Shown: positions 5,818 through 13,444 of the stretch, in pieces | Position numbering within the stretch: the stretch's first letter is position 1 | How the letters are laid out: each line of letters begins with the position of its first letter | Assembly (NCBI GenBank): GCA_937949725.1 | Contig: CALECT010000189.1 | Location: 1 to 32,837, forward strand | DNA from: an uncultured Pseudanabaenaceae cyanobacterium | GTDB taxonomy: Bacteria > Cyanobacteriota > Cyanobacteriia > PCC-9006 > JAAUQQ01 | Length of the DNA stretch: 32,837 nt | Direction of reading: 5' to 3' | The notes under the pieces: generated by a model | Seen by the model: the letters and a program-made list of their open reading frames with translations, nothing else | What the model was told of the DNA's origin: nothing | The model's database searches: none | Program-made: the position numbers and the translations under genes

Positions 5818-7764
5818 GTGCCTCAGCTGTTTGGCTTGATCTGTGAACTGTTGCCTGGTCTTGGCGTTTTCCTTGTAGAGAGCATCATGCCTGCTGCTGC
5901 TCCATTGTTGAAGTTTCTGCTGAAGCGCTCTATCCGGATTCCAGCTTATCTGCAATTGATTTGGACTATTTACAGCGATAGTGAGCCTGATTCTGAAGCA
6001 AGGAAATATTTGACCGGTGTGTTGCTGGTTTTGAGTAGTATTTTGACCTTTGTAACCTACTCCTACGTTCCAATGACAGCTGTTCCTGTTATTGGTGCAT
6101 TCACAACTCCTGTCGCTGCCTTGATTGCGATGACTGTGAGCCTGGCTGCCTTAGATGTTGTATTCACCCTGAATCAGGGATACTTAGCGCTGCGATATCC
6201 GGATGCCTATGCAGAGGTTAAAGCTGATGTGGGTGAGCTCTCTAAAGCTATTGGTGCTTCTCACTGGGATGTCATAGTAGAGCAGACGCAGAGTCTTCTA
6301 GACAGCATAAAATCGAAAGTCGATCCAGAGCAGAACTACAGCAATACTCTGCTGGCATCTATTAATGCTTTGACTGTTTATCTTCGTCACCCTGAGCAGG
6401 ATGAATCGCTGTCTCCGGATGAAATTAATCATCGCTTAGTGGCAGAAGCGCTACCTCCCATGGCCAAGATTGGTGGCTCTGTTGCAGAAGGCTTAGTAGC
6501 AGGTGCTGCGACTGGTGCCAGTGTTAGTGGAGTCGCCGGAAGTCTGTTTGCTCCTGCCACAATGTTTACATCTGTCAAAGCTGCCTTAGGTTTAGGGGCT
6601 GTTAGTGGTAGTACAGTTGTTAGCGCATCAACTTATGCTGCGTTGACTGTTGCAGCTCCAATTGGCTTGGCTTTTGTCGCTGGTGCCGGTGCTTGTTTTG
6701 GGGCATCCGCTTTGCGAACTAAAGGAGAGAAAGACAAGCTGAGTCGATTTTTAGCGGATGTGCTGATTGCTGCATTGCCCATTGCTTGGGTTGATGGCGA
6801 ACTTTGTGATGATGAACGAGATGTCTTAGATCGGCTTTTGCTCAATGCAGCGATCGCTGAAGCCGATCAGCGGCGCGTTCGACAGGCAATGGATGATTCT
6901 ATGACCTTCGATCAAGTTCTGCATGGAGGCCTTTTCAAAGCTCAAAATCCTAAGAAACAGCAGATGAAGTCTCGTTTAATTCTTTGTACTGCATATGAAT
7001 TAGCCAAGGCAGACGGTGCGATTAGCTTGGAGGAGTTGAGCTTGCATGATCGCATGGCTAAAGTTATGAGCTTTTCTCCTCCAGAGGTTGCTGAAGTGCG
7101 ACGACTAACTCTACTAAAATCTGGGATTAATTTACGCGATAGAATTCAAATTTCTTTAGGAGATCTTTGTGAGCAACAGGTAGATGTGATTGTGAACTCC
7201 ACTAATCCAAATCTATTGCCCAAAGCTCAGCCTTTGGGATGGCTCCAGCGAAATCAGCCTGAAGTGTTGGATCGAGCAGTGCATCAAGCAGCCGGACCAG
7301 AAATGCATAATGCTTGTAGAGCATTGGCCATTACTGAGGCTATGCCTGTAAGGATGACACCAGGCTATCAATTACCGGCTGATTGGGTCATTCACAGTGT
7401 TTGCCCAGAGTTGACAGAAACTGCTGATGCTCAGGCACAGCTAGGCTCCTGCTATCGAGAGAGTCTAGAGTTGGCAGAACAGCATCAGTTAAAAACGATT
7501 GCATTTCCAGCTCTGGGGACAGGGCAAGGTGGATTTTCTGCTGAGCAATCTGCAAAGGTTGCGGTCCATGAAATTTATCACTTCCTGGCACGCCACTTGG
7601 CGTTGGAAGAGGTCCACATTGTTTGCCAAGATGAGGTAACGCTGGCTGCTTTTAATCAGGCTGTGGAACAAGAATTTGCATCAGTGGGTGAACTTGTATC
7701 TATCGCTTTGCCAGCGCAGGCTGATAGCTCGCAGGAAGCATTGATGGCGATTGCGGCTGGCTAA
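5818..7764 (+). CDS. Membrane protein with TerB-like domain and C-terminal macrodomain
   Basis: Predicted 648 residues from GTG 5818 (AAGGA at about 5804-5808); ATG 5887 (residue 24, after GAGAG) is an equally good start. Order: hydrophobic helices about 64-82 and 88-117; a charged helical stretch 130-215; a Gly/Ala/Ser-rich hydrophobic region 219-300 (GGSVAEGLVAGAATG and onward); a TerB-like all-helical domain about 305-430 with two acidic DG motifs (AWVDGELCDDERD, AKADGAISLEEL); and a macrodomain about 442-605. Macro signatures are VDVIVNSTN (455-463), DRAVHQAAG (485-493), the strand WVIHSVCP and the phosphate loop ALGTGQGGFS (565-574). TerB domains bind metal in tellurite/stress systems; macrodomains bind or remove ADP-ribose or related ligands. 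Cellular role unknown; ADP-ribose or nucleotide sensing at a membrane is inference. Its base composition looks more AT-rich than neighbouring genes. Confidence 0.8.
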   Translation: MPQLFGLICELLPGLGVFLVESIMPAAAPLLKFLLKRSIRIPAYLQLIWTIYSDSEPDSEARKYLTGVLLVLSSILTFVTYSYVPMTAVPVIGAFTTPVAALIAMTVSLAALDVVFTLNQGYLALRYPDAYAEVKADVGELSKAIGASHWDVIVEQTQSLLDSIKSKVDPEQNYSNTLLASINALTVYLRHPEQDESLSPDEINHRLVAEALPPMAKIGGSVAEGLVAGAATGASVSGVAGSLFAPATMFTSVKAALGLGAVSGSTVVSASTYAALTVAAPIGLAFVAGAGACFGASALRTKGEKDKLSRFLADVLIAALPIAWVDGELCDDERDVLDRLLLNAAIAEADQRRVRQAMDDSMTFDQVLHGGLFKAQNPKKQQMKSRLILCTAYELAKADGAISLEELSLHDRMAKVMSFSPPEVAEVRRLTLLKSGINLRDRIQISLGDLCEQQVDVIVNSTNPNLLPKAQPLGWLQRNQPEVLDRAVHQAAGPEMHNACRALAITEAMPVRMTPGYQLPADWVIHSVCPELTETADAQAQLGSCYRESLELAEQHQLKTIAFPALGTGQGGFSAEQSAKVAVHEIYHFLARHLALEEVHIVCQDEVTLAAFNQAVEQEFASVGELVSIALPAQADSSQEALMAIAAG

Positions 7765-7798
7765 GATTGTTTCAAATAGATTGCAGCGATCGCACCCA

Positions 7799-7840
7799 CA
7801 AAAAAAGAGCCCCCCCTATTGCAATGCAACCAGAGGGCTC
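7799..7840 (-). terminator. Intrinsic terminator of the carbonic anhydrase gene
   Basis: On the minus strand GAGCCCTC...GGGGGCTC forms a GC-rich hairpin (arms at 7833-7840 and 7807-7814) followed by seven T (7800-7806). It lies 38 bp after the carbonic anhydrase stop and may also serve the convergent gene that ends at 7764. Confidence 0.8.
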
Positions 7841-7877
7841 AATCAATCTAAAACCACATGGGGCTCAAACCCTTTAT

Positions 7878-8678
7878 TTATTCAGCCTCTAGCAAGAAAC
7901 GGCGCTGCAGAGGCTGAACCGGACGAGCATTGTTCTCCCCCACAACCCGAACAAACTGCTGAATCTGGCGACGTGAGACCTGAATCGGCTCCTTCATCAC
8001 AATCCAGTTAACGATTTCAGAGCAAGGAGGCGTCGTCAAAGAACCATGGTAACGATAGAAGTCCTCTGTATTCCGAGGCAATAGCTTCGCTGCATCAACT
8101 GAAATGCGCGAAACCGTTTTCTCTTCGCTCTTGCTCCTGGGCATTTGGGACCAAAGCGTTGCAATGTTGCGGTTCCAGCGGCCTTCTTTCATAAAGACAC
8201 CCACCACAGCCAAGGCTCCAGTGTCTGGATTCTGGTGAACCAAATGCACTTCCATAGCCATGGGCTCACCAGCAACGGTGTGCTCACTGGGAGTATGGAA
8301 ATGGAATTGCAGCAAATTGAAGGTTTGGCCGTCTAGCTCCAGCGTGCTGCCTTCTTCGAAGTTCACCTGAATCGTGTGGCCGTTGTTGACGATTTTGAGT
8401 GGGCTGGCTTGATAATCCATCGTCAACTCCGATAATTCGGAGGCGATGCCGCGATTCAAATCAATGGGTGACTGAGTCTCACCAGCGGAGCAAGCCGCAA
8501 ATTCTTCTTGGAGCCCTCCCCAGTTCTCAGGAGCTCCTTCGCCCTCATAGCTCCAGTGAATCGCCTGGGAATCACCCGACATCTCCTCCTCTGCTGCTTG
8601 CCCTGCTAACAAGCCAAAACCTAGAGATGCTGTAGCGAACGCGATAGGCAGCGCAAGTCTTAGACGGTTGGGATACAT
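7878..8678 (-). CDS. Alpha-class carbonic anhydrase, exported
   Basis: Zinc enzyme interconverting CO2 and bicarbonate, 266 residues. It has an N-terminal signal peptide (basic YPNRLR, hydrophobic 8-26, probable cleavage near AGQAA), so it should act in the periplasm or at the cell surface like cyanobacterial EcaA. Alpha-class marks are all present: the ETQSPIDL block, NNGHTIQV with the shuttle-type His101, FHFHTPSEH (zinc His126 and His128), EVHLVH (third zinc ligand His145), and SLTTPPCSE with the Thr-Thr pair. Cys63 and Cys219 match the conserved disulfide. All three zinc ligands are intact, so it should be active. It is a single-gene unit with a strong terminator. Regulation by inorganic carbon is plausible but no site is identifiable. 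Confidence 0.93.
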   Translation of the reverse strand: MYPNRLRLALPIAFATASLGFGLLAGQAAEEEMSGDSQAIHWSYEGEGAPENWGGLQEEFAACSAGETQSPIDLNRGIASELSELTMDYQASPLKIVNNGHTIQVNFEEGSTLELDGQTFNLLQFHFHTPSEHTVAGEPMAMEVHLVHQNPDTGALAVVGVFMKEGRWNRNIATLWSQMPRSKSEEKTVSRISVDAAKLLPRNTEDFYRYHGSLTTPPCSEIVNWIVMKEPIQVSRRQIQQFVRVVGENNARPVQPLQRRFLLEAE

Positions 8679-9243
8679 CTTTAATCAAGTAATCATCAAC
8701 GTTTGATAATTTAAAATTAATCTAATGTCTTTATCTTCGAAACGGTATGAGGGTTGAAGCTTTTTTGACTTCTCAAGTCTGTCGAACTCTGGTGTATAGG
8801 GATCAGAAAATCAGGATGTTTTAGGGAAAAATTATTATTTCCTGAAAAGAATATTCAGAGTCTGAAAACGAGTGAGAGCCTGGACAACAGAATCAATATC
8901 TTGGAGAGTCTCTATTTTTGCAAAGGATAGAGATAGGTTCCCTATTTAGGGAAAAGGGTGAGAAATTAACGTTGAAAAGAGCCATAGACAATAGGATTAT
9001 CCTGCTCTTTTGTATTAGGTAGACAACTAATCTATGGCTATCGCTTAAGCTTCCTCAGCTCCCATCACTTGCCTCACAAGCAATCTCTAAAAGCCCAATG
9101 ATTCAGACTTGAATTATTGAGCAATGGGCTAATGTTCAAACAATCAGAGCGACTGCCACAGGCATCTCAGAACACCGCCTAGAAGAACGACCCCAGCGTC
9201 GTGGAAACACTGGGGTCGTTCTAAATTTGCAGTTGCTAACGCT
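8679..9243. other. Non-coding gap between carbonic anhydrase and ileS
   Basis: About 565 bp, AT-rich next to the carbonic anhydrase start (8690-8730), which suits a promoter on the minus strand, but no clear -35/-10 pair can be fixed. The far end holds the ileS terminator (9183-9222). AGCCCA (about 9091) and TGGGCT (about 9126) could form a weak stem. I see no gene or RNA that I recognise. Confidence 0.5.
9183..9222 (-). terminator. Terminator hairpin of ileS
   Basis: AGAACGACCCCAG (9183-9195) and CTGGGGTCGTTCT (9210-9222) form a perfect 13-bp stem with a 14-base loop, 21 bp past the ileS stop. Only a short T-containing tail follows on the minus strand. Confidence 0.75.
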
Positions 9244-12162
9244 CTAAAACTTGCCTTGCATGGCATTCACGCAGCGATCGCAAATAGTAGGGTCATCCTT
9301 CGACTCACCAACCGTCGTCGAGTAATTCCAGCAGCGATCGCACTTATGTCCATCAGCATCACCCACGCCAATGGCAAAGCCCTCTACCTCAGCGCTATAC
9401 TCCAGCGCCGTGGCCTTGCTGGCATCATCCACCAGCTCAACCTCAGAAACCAAGAACAGATAGCGCAGCTGATCCACCTGATTCTCCGCAGCGATGCTAC
9501 TGGCGGGATTCATTGCCGCTAATCGCTGCTTTAGATCCTCATCGGCCACATGCAGCAGCACCTTGGCTTCCAAAGAAGAACCAATCTTTTTGTCCTTGCG
9601 GGCCTGTTCCAGCACCTTATTCACCTCGCCACGTAGGTCGCGCAGGGGCTGCCAAGATTCGGCCAGGGCGGGCTGCTTCCAGGCATCGTCGAGGTTGAGC
9701 CAGCCGGATTGGAAGACGGACTGGTGGTCGGTGTCGTAGGGCAAGTTTTGCCAGATATCCTCGGCCATGTGGGAGAGGACCGGGGCGATCGCCTTGGCCA
9801 GGTTCTCCAATGCAACCGCCATCACTGTCTGGCAACTGCGCCGCCGCTGGGCATCGGTGGAGCTGATATACAGCCGGTCCTTGGCTATGTCCAAATAGAA
9901 GTTGGACAGGTCCACCACACAGAAATTCTGCACGGTCTGGAAGAAGCGGAAGAACTGATAGGTCTGATAGGCGTCATCCACCTCGGCAAACACTTCCGTG
10001 ATGCGGTGGAGCATGTAGCGATCCAGCTCCGGCAAGTCAGCGTAGTCCACGGCATCGGTCTTGGGATTGAAGTCATGGAGGTTGCCCACCAGGTAGCGGG
10101 AGGTGTTGCGAATCTTGCGATAGACATCGGCCATCTGCTTAAGGATGGTTTTGCCGATGGGCACGTCGCTGGAGTAGTCCACAGAGGAGACCCACAGCCG
10201 CAGCACGTCAGCACCATAAGCCGGATCTTGCTTCTTGTTATTGCCACCGTTGATGATTTCCGCTGGGTCCACCACATTGCCCAACGACTTACTCATCTTG
10301 TAGCCCTTCTCATCCAAGGCAAAGCCGTGGGTCAGCACGGTTTTGTAAGGCGCTTTTCCGTTGACGGCGACGCTGGTGAGCAGGCTGGACTGGAACCAGC
10401 CCCGATGCTGGTCGGATCCTTCCAGGTATAAGTCCACGGGGTAGGTCATGCCATCGCGCTGGTTGGCGACGGAGTTCCAGGAGGAACCGGAGTCAAACCA
10501 GACATCCATGGTGTCCGTGCCTCGGCGGTAGCTTCGACCGTCACTGCAATAGGGCTCGGGTAACAGCTCTGCCACGTCCATTTCCCACCAGGCATCGGCA
10601 CCATGCTCGGCGATGATGTCCCGCACATGTTTGATGGTTTCGTCGGTGAGCAGCGGCTCGTTGGTTTCCTCGTCGTAGAACACGGGGATGGGTACCCCCC
10701 AGGCTCGCTGGCGAGAGATACACCAGTCGGAACGGTCCGCCACCATGGGGGTGATGCGGTTCTCGCCGCTGGCGGGAATCCAGGTGACTTCAGCAATGGA
10801 CTTGAGCGCCTGGTCACGAAAGCCTTCCACTGAAGCAAACCACTGCTCCGTGGCGCGGAAGATAGTCGGCTTTTTCGTGCGCCAATCGTAGGGATAGCGG
10901 TGGCCGTAGGGCTCCTGCTTTAGCAGAGACCCAGCTTTCTCCAGAGCCTCGATGATGGCGGCGTTGGCGTCTTTGAGCACGTTCAAGCCTTCAAACTCGC
11001 CCGCTTCTGCGGTCAAGCGACCCGCATCATCTACGGGGCTGAGCAGAGGCAGGCCGTATTTTTGGCCAACAATATAGTCATCTTGGCCATGGCCAGGGGC
11101 GGTGTGGACCAGTCCAGTACCGGAGTCCGTGGTGATGTAGTCGCCGCCGATGACCACGGGGCTCTCGCGATCGAACAGCGGATGCTTGTACTGAATATGC
11201 TCCAGGGCCTTGCCATCCACGCTGGCAAGAACTTTCAGCGCTTTGCCAAATTTGTCGGTTAGCGTCTCCACCAGCTCATGGCCGACTAATAGATAGCGGG
11301 GCAGCTTGCTGTCACTGTCTTCGCCACTATCCACCAAGGAATAGGTCAGCTTGCCATTCACCGCCACGGCCAAGTTGCCGGGGAGCGTCCAAGGCGTCGT
11401 CGTCCAGATCGCTAGGCCCAAATCGGAGGCATACGCGCCCAACGTCTCAGTTAAGCCTTCGGGCAGGTTCGTCACCCGAAACGCCGCATACAAACTATCG
11501 GAGGTGTGCTCTTCAGGATATTCCAGCTCAGCCTCAGCTAGGGCCGTGCGAGAGCTGGGGCTCCAATGTACGGGCTTGAGGCCGCGATAGATATACCCCT
11601 TAAGGAACATCTCGCCAAACACATCAATCTGCGCCGCCTCATACTCCGGCAGCATCGTCAGATAGGGATTGTCCCAATCACCCCAAACGCCATAGCGCTT
11701 GAAGCTTTCTTTTTGGCCCTCCACCTGACCCATGGCCCATTCCTTGGCCTTCTTGCGGATCTTGATGGGGGTGAGTTCCTTGCGCTCCTTCGACTTCATC
11801 GACTGAAGCACCTTCAGCTCAATCGGCAGGCCATGGCAATCCCAGCCCGGCACGTAGCGAACCTTCTTGCCCTTGAGCAACTGCACCTTATTGATGATGT
11901 CCTTCAGGACCTTATTCATCGCATGGCCCATGTGCAGCGACCCGTTGGCGTAGGGAGGGCCATCGTGCAAGACAAAAGTATCGCCAGGGTTTTCCTTGGC
12001 CAGGGTCTCGTAAATTTCCTTCTCGGCCCAGAACGCCTGAATCTCCGGCTCCCGTTTGGTGGAGTTGGCCCGCATACTGAAATCGGTCTTCAGCAGGTTA
12101 ATCGTGTCTTTATAGGACTTGGCGGACTCGTTCTTTGCAGCGGGAGATTGGGCGTCTGTCAC
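9244..12162 (-). CDS. ileS: Isoleucyl-tRNA synthetase
   Basis: Class I aminoacyl-tRNA synthetase charging tRNA-Ile with isoleucine, 972 residues, a full-length bacterial type. Landmarks: the HIGH-type motif GSLHMGH (His77-His80) after LHDGPPYANG; PGWDCHGLPIE (105-115); the CP1 editing domain with TTTPWTLPGN (254-263) and GTGLVHTAPGHGQDDY (348-363); WFDSGSSW (555-562); KMSKS (622-626); and a C-terminal zinc site with Cys941, Cys944, Cys961 and Cys964 in two CDRC motifs. The start is GTG 12162 (MTDAQSP), giving a short non-conserved leader before the conserved KSYKDTINLL region. No Shine-Dalgarno sequence is visible upstream. Monocistronic, with its own terminator. Essential cytosolic enzyme. 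Confidence 0.97.
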   Translation of the reverse strand: MTDAQSPAAKNESAKSYKDTINLLKTDFSMRANSTKREPEIQAFWAEKEIYETLAKENPGDTFVLHDGPPYANGSLHMGHAMNKVLKDIINKVQLLKGKKVRYVPGWDCHGLPIELKVLQSMKSKERKELTPIKIRKKAKEWAMGQVEGQKESFKRYGVWGDWDNPYLTMLPEYEAAQIDVFGEMFLKGYIYRGLKPVHWSPSSRTALAEAELEYPEEHTSDSLYAAFRVTNLPEGLTETLGAYASDLGLAIWTTTPWTLPGNLAVAVNGKLTYSLVDSGEDSDSKLPRYLLVGHELVETLTDKFGKALKVLASVDGKALEHIQYKHPLFDRESPVVIGGDYITTDSGTGLVHTAPGHGQDDYIVGQKYGLPLLSPVDDAGRLTAEAGEFEGLNVLKDANAAIIEALEKAGSLLKQEPYGHRYPYDWRTKKPTIFRATEQWFASVEGFRDQALKSIAEVTWIPASGENRITPMVADRSDWCISRQRAWGVPIPVFYDEETNEPLLTDETIKHVRDIIAEHGADAWWEMDVAELLPEPYCSDGRSYRRGTDTMDVWFDSGSSWNSVANQRDGMTYPVDLYLEGSDQHRGWFQSSLLTSVAVNGKAPYKTVLTHGFALDEKGYKMSKSLGNVVDPAEIINGGNNKKQDPAYGADVLRLWVSSVDYSSDVPIGKTILKQMADVYRKIRNTSRYLVGNLHDFNPKTDAVDYADLPELDRYMLHRITEVFAEVDDAYQTYQFFRFFQTVQNFCVVDLSNFYLDIAKDRLYISSTDAQRRRSCQTVMAVALENLAKAIAPVLSHMAEDIWQNLPYDTDHQSVFQSGWLNLDDAWKQPALAESWQPLRDLRGEVNKVLEQARKDKKIGSSLEAKVLLHVADEDLKQRLAAMNPASSIAAENQVDQLRYLFLVSEVELVDDASKATALEYSAEVEGFAIGVGDADGHKCDRCWNYSTTVGESKDDPTICDRCVNAMQGKF

Positions 12163-12770
12163 GGTAATTGTGGGGGGTGAGCCGGTAGTCGAATCGGTGG
12201 TCTGACCTGGGGTCGAGCTTGGAGCCTGGCCTGGGGGACGGGCAGATGTTGCTGGGATGACGGTATCACGGTTGCTGCGCCCTGGCTCGGTGGAGCTGGG
12301 GCGGCGATCGCTTAACGGAATCTATCCCGCTCACCACAGCGGCAAGGCTTCCTTATTATCTGCTAGAAGCGGGATGGGCTTCAAGTCTCCGATTTAGATT
12401 GGTGAGAGCAGGCTGACATTGGGATGATTTGGGGTGGGCTGAGGAAAAGGTTAAGCGATCGCTTCTCCAATTCCTTTGATTTTGTGTGTCATTCCGTCGC
12501 GAAATAGTCGGTTGCCCCGCCAGGTGAAAACTCATTATTGTATTGTCACGAACTATTTGATGAACTTATGAAGCTGTTTTGAAATAGCGGATCGGATTTG
12601 GTTTCAGCACGGAATTCATCTAGGGTTAGCTGTGTCTTGAATGGTTATTTTTAGTTTTTCTGCATAAATAAAGCAGGAGGTTTCTTCGCTTCGAAAAAAG
12701 ATTTGAAGTTAGAAAAATCAGTTTTACTAGAATTCTGCAAACTGCGGGAAGTCTTTATTTAAGGAGACTT
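12163..12770. other. Non-coding gap between divergent ileS and a secreted-protein gene
   Basis: About 608 bp that should hold two divergent promoters. The half next to ileS is GC-rich with HIP1 sites near 12303 and 12455; the half next to 12771 is AT-rich (12620-12760). A Shine-Dalgarno AAGGAG at 12761-12766 precedes the next gene. On the minus strand the ileS frame stays open upstream to about 12325 with a Pro/Thr/Ser-rich translation but has no start codon, so I treat it as untranslated. No T-box or tRNA was seen. Confidence 0.5.
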
Positions 12771-13346
12771 TTGCCACTCACCGCTAAATATCAATGCTGC
12801 CGAACTATGACCTTTTATGCTCGCTTTTCCGTCGCCTTTCCCGCTACAGTTCTGTCTGGCTTTCTGGGTTGGATGGCGATATCTTCTCCTGCGATCGCAG
12901 CTCCCTATGATCAGCTAGAGCAACAATGCGAGCCTAAGTTTTCCGGTAGCCACGATTGCTTAGAGCCTGTGCCAGCCTATAGCTATCACTTAGGCTTGCG
13001 ATCTAACTACAGCGGTGAGATCTGTGTGGGTCTAGGCGATTGGGAAGGCAAGAACAAGGTTGTGATGGAGTGGGATGGACTCCAGACTGAATTGCAACTG
13101 ACTGGTAAGACAGGCGTGAACCAGCTCCTGCAACCTGAACAGCGCGAAGGGCGGAGTAGCGCGATCGTGGTTTATTCTGACCAGCCGATTATGCCTCGCA
13201 TCATTGAGCAAGATTGTGGTCGAGACCGCAATGCAAATCACGTCACAGTTGTGGCATGGCCCCAAGACACGAATGAGACTCAGCAAGATAGTCTTGCCCA
13301 GTTGCCAAAATCATCAAATTTTCGAGGGTCTGAGCTGTCATTTTGA
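12771..13346 (+). CDS. Small secreted protein of unknown function
   Basis: A 191-residue protein if started at TTG 12771, which has a perfect AAGGAG at 12761-12766 (spacing only 4); 179 residues from ATG 12807, which lacks a nearby ribosome-binding site. Either way a signal peptide is clear (FYARFSVAFPATVLSGFLGWM, cleavage likely after SSPAIAA). The mature part has six cysteines' worth of disulfide potential only in part: CEPKF, HDCLEP, GEICVG and EQDCGRD are visible, four in all. The motifs GEICVGLGDWEGKNKVVMEW and SAIVVYSDQP suggest beta strands. I do not recognise the family. The C-terminal 25 residues are polar and look disordered. It converges on ycf66 and shares a strong terminator with it. 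Confidence 0.65.
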   Translation: MPLTAKYQCCRTMTFYARFSVAFPATVLSGFLGWMAISSPAIAAPYDQLEQQCEPKFSGSHDCLEPVPAYSYHLGLRSNYSGEICVGLGDWEGKNKVVMEWDGLQTELQLTGKTGVNQLLQPEQREGRSSAIVVYSDQPIMPRIIEQDCGRDRNANHVTVVAWPQDTNETQQDSLAQLPKSSNFRGSELSF

Positions 13347-13368
13347 TGGGGCTTTAGGTCAAGCATCA

Positions 13369-13405
13369 AAAAGGGGCTAGACGCGATCGCGTCTAGCCTC
13401 TTTTT
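13369..13405. terminator. Bidirectional terminator with HIP1 at its centre
   Basis: A fully palindromic 24-mer (13375-13398: GGCTAGACGC, GATC, GCGTCTAGCC) is flanked by AAAAAGG on the left and TCTTTTT on the right, giving a hairpin plus T-run in both directions. It sits between two convergent genes (ends 13346 and 13445). The central GCGATCGC is a HIP1 octamer. Confidence 0.88.
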
Positions 13406-13444
13406 ACGTTTTCAGTTGTTTGGACCGACCCCGTTTTCACTCTT

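Noticed and set aside
9709..10431. Long plus-strand ORFs inside ileS (9709-10431, 11566-12180) and minus-strand shadow frames
   Set aside because: They are shadows of the well-conserved IleRS coding sequence and show no protein family features.
12163..12325. Open Pro/Thr/Ser-rich frame in phase with ileS upstream of its GTG
   Set aside because: About 53 codons long but with no ATG, GTG or TTG, and IleRS does not need it. It is more likely open by chance in GC-rich DNA.
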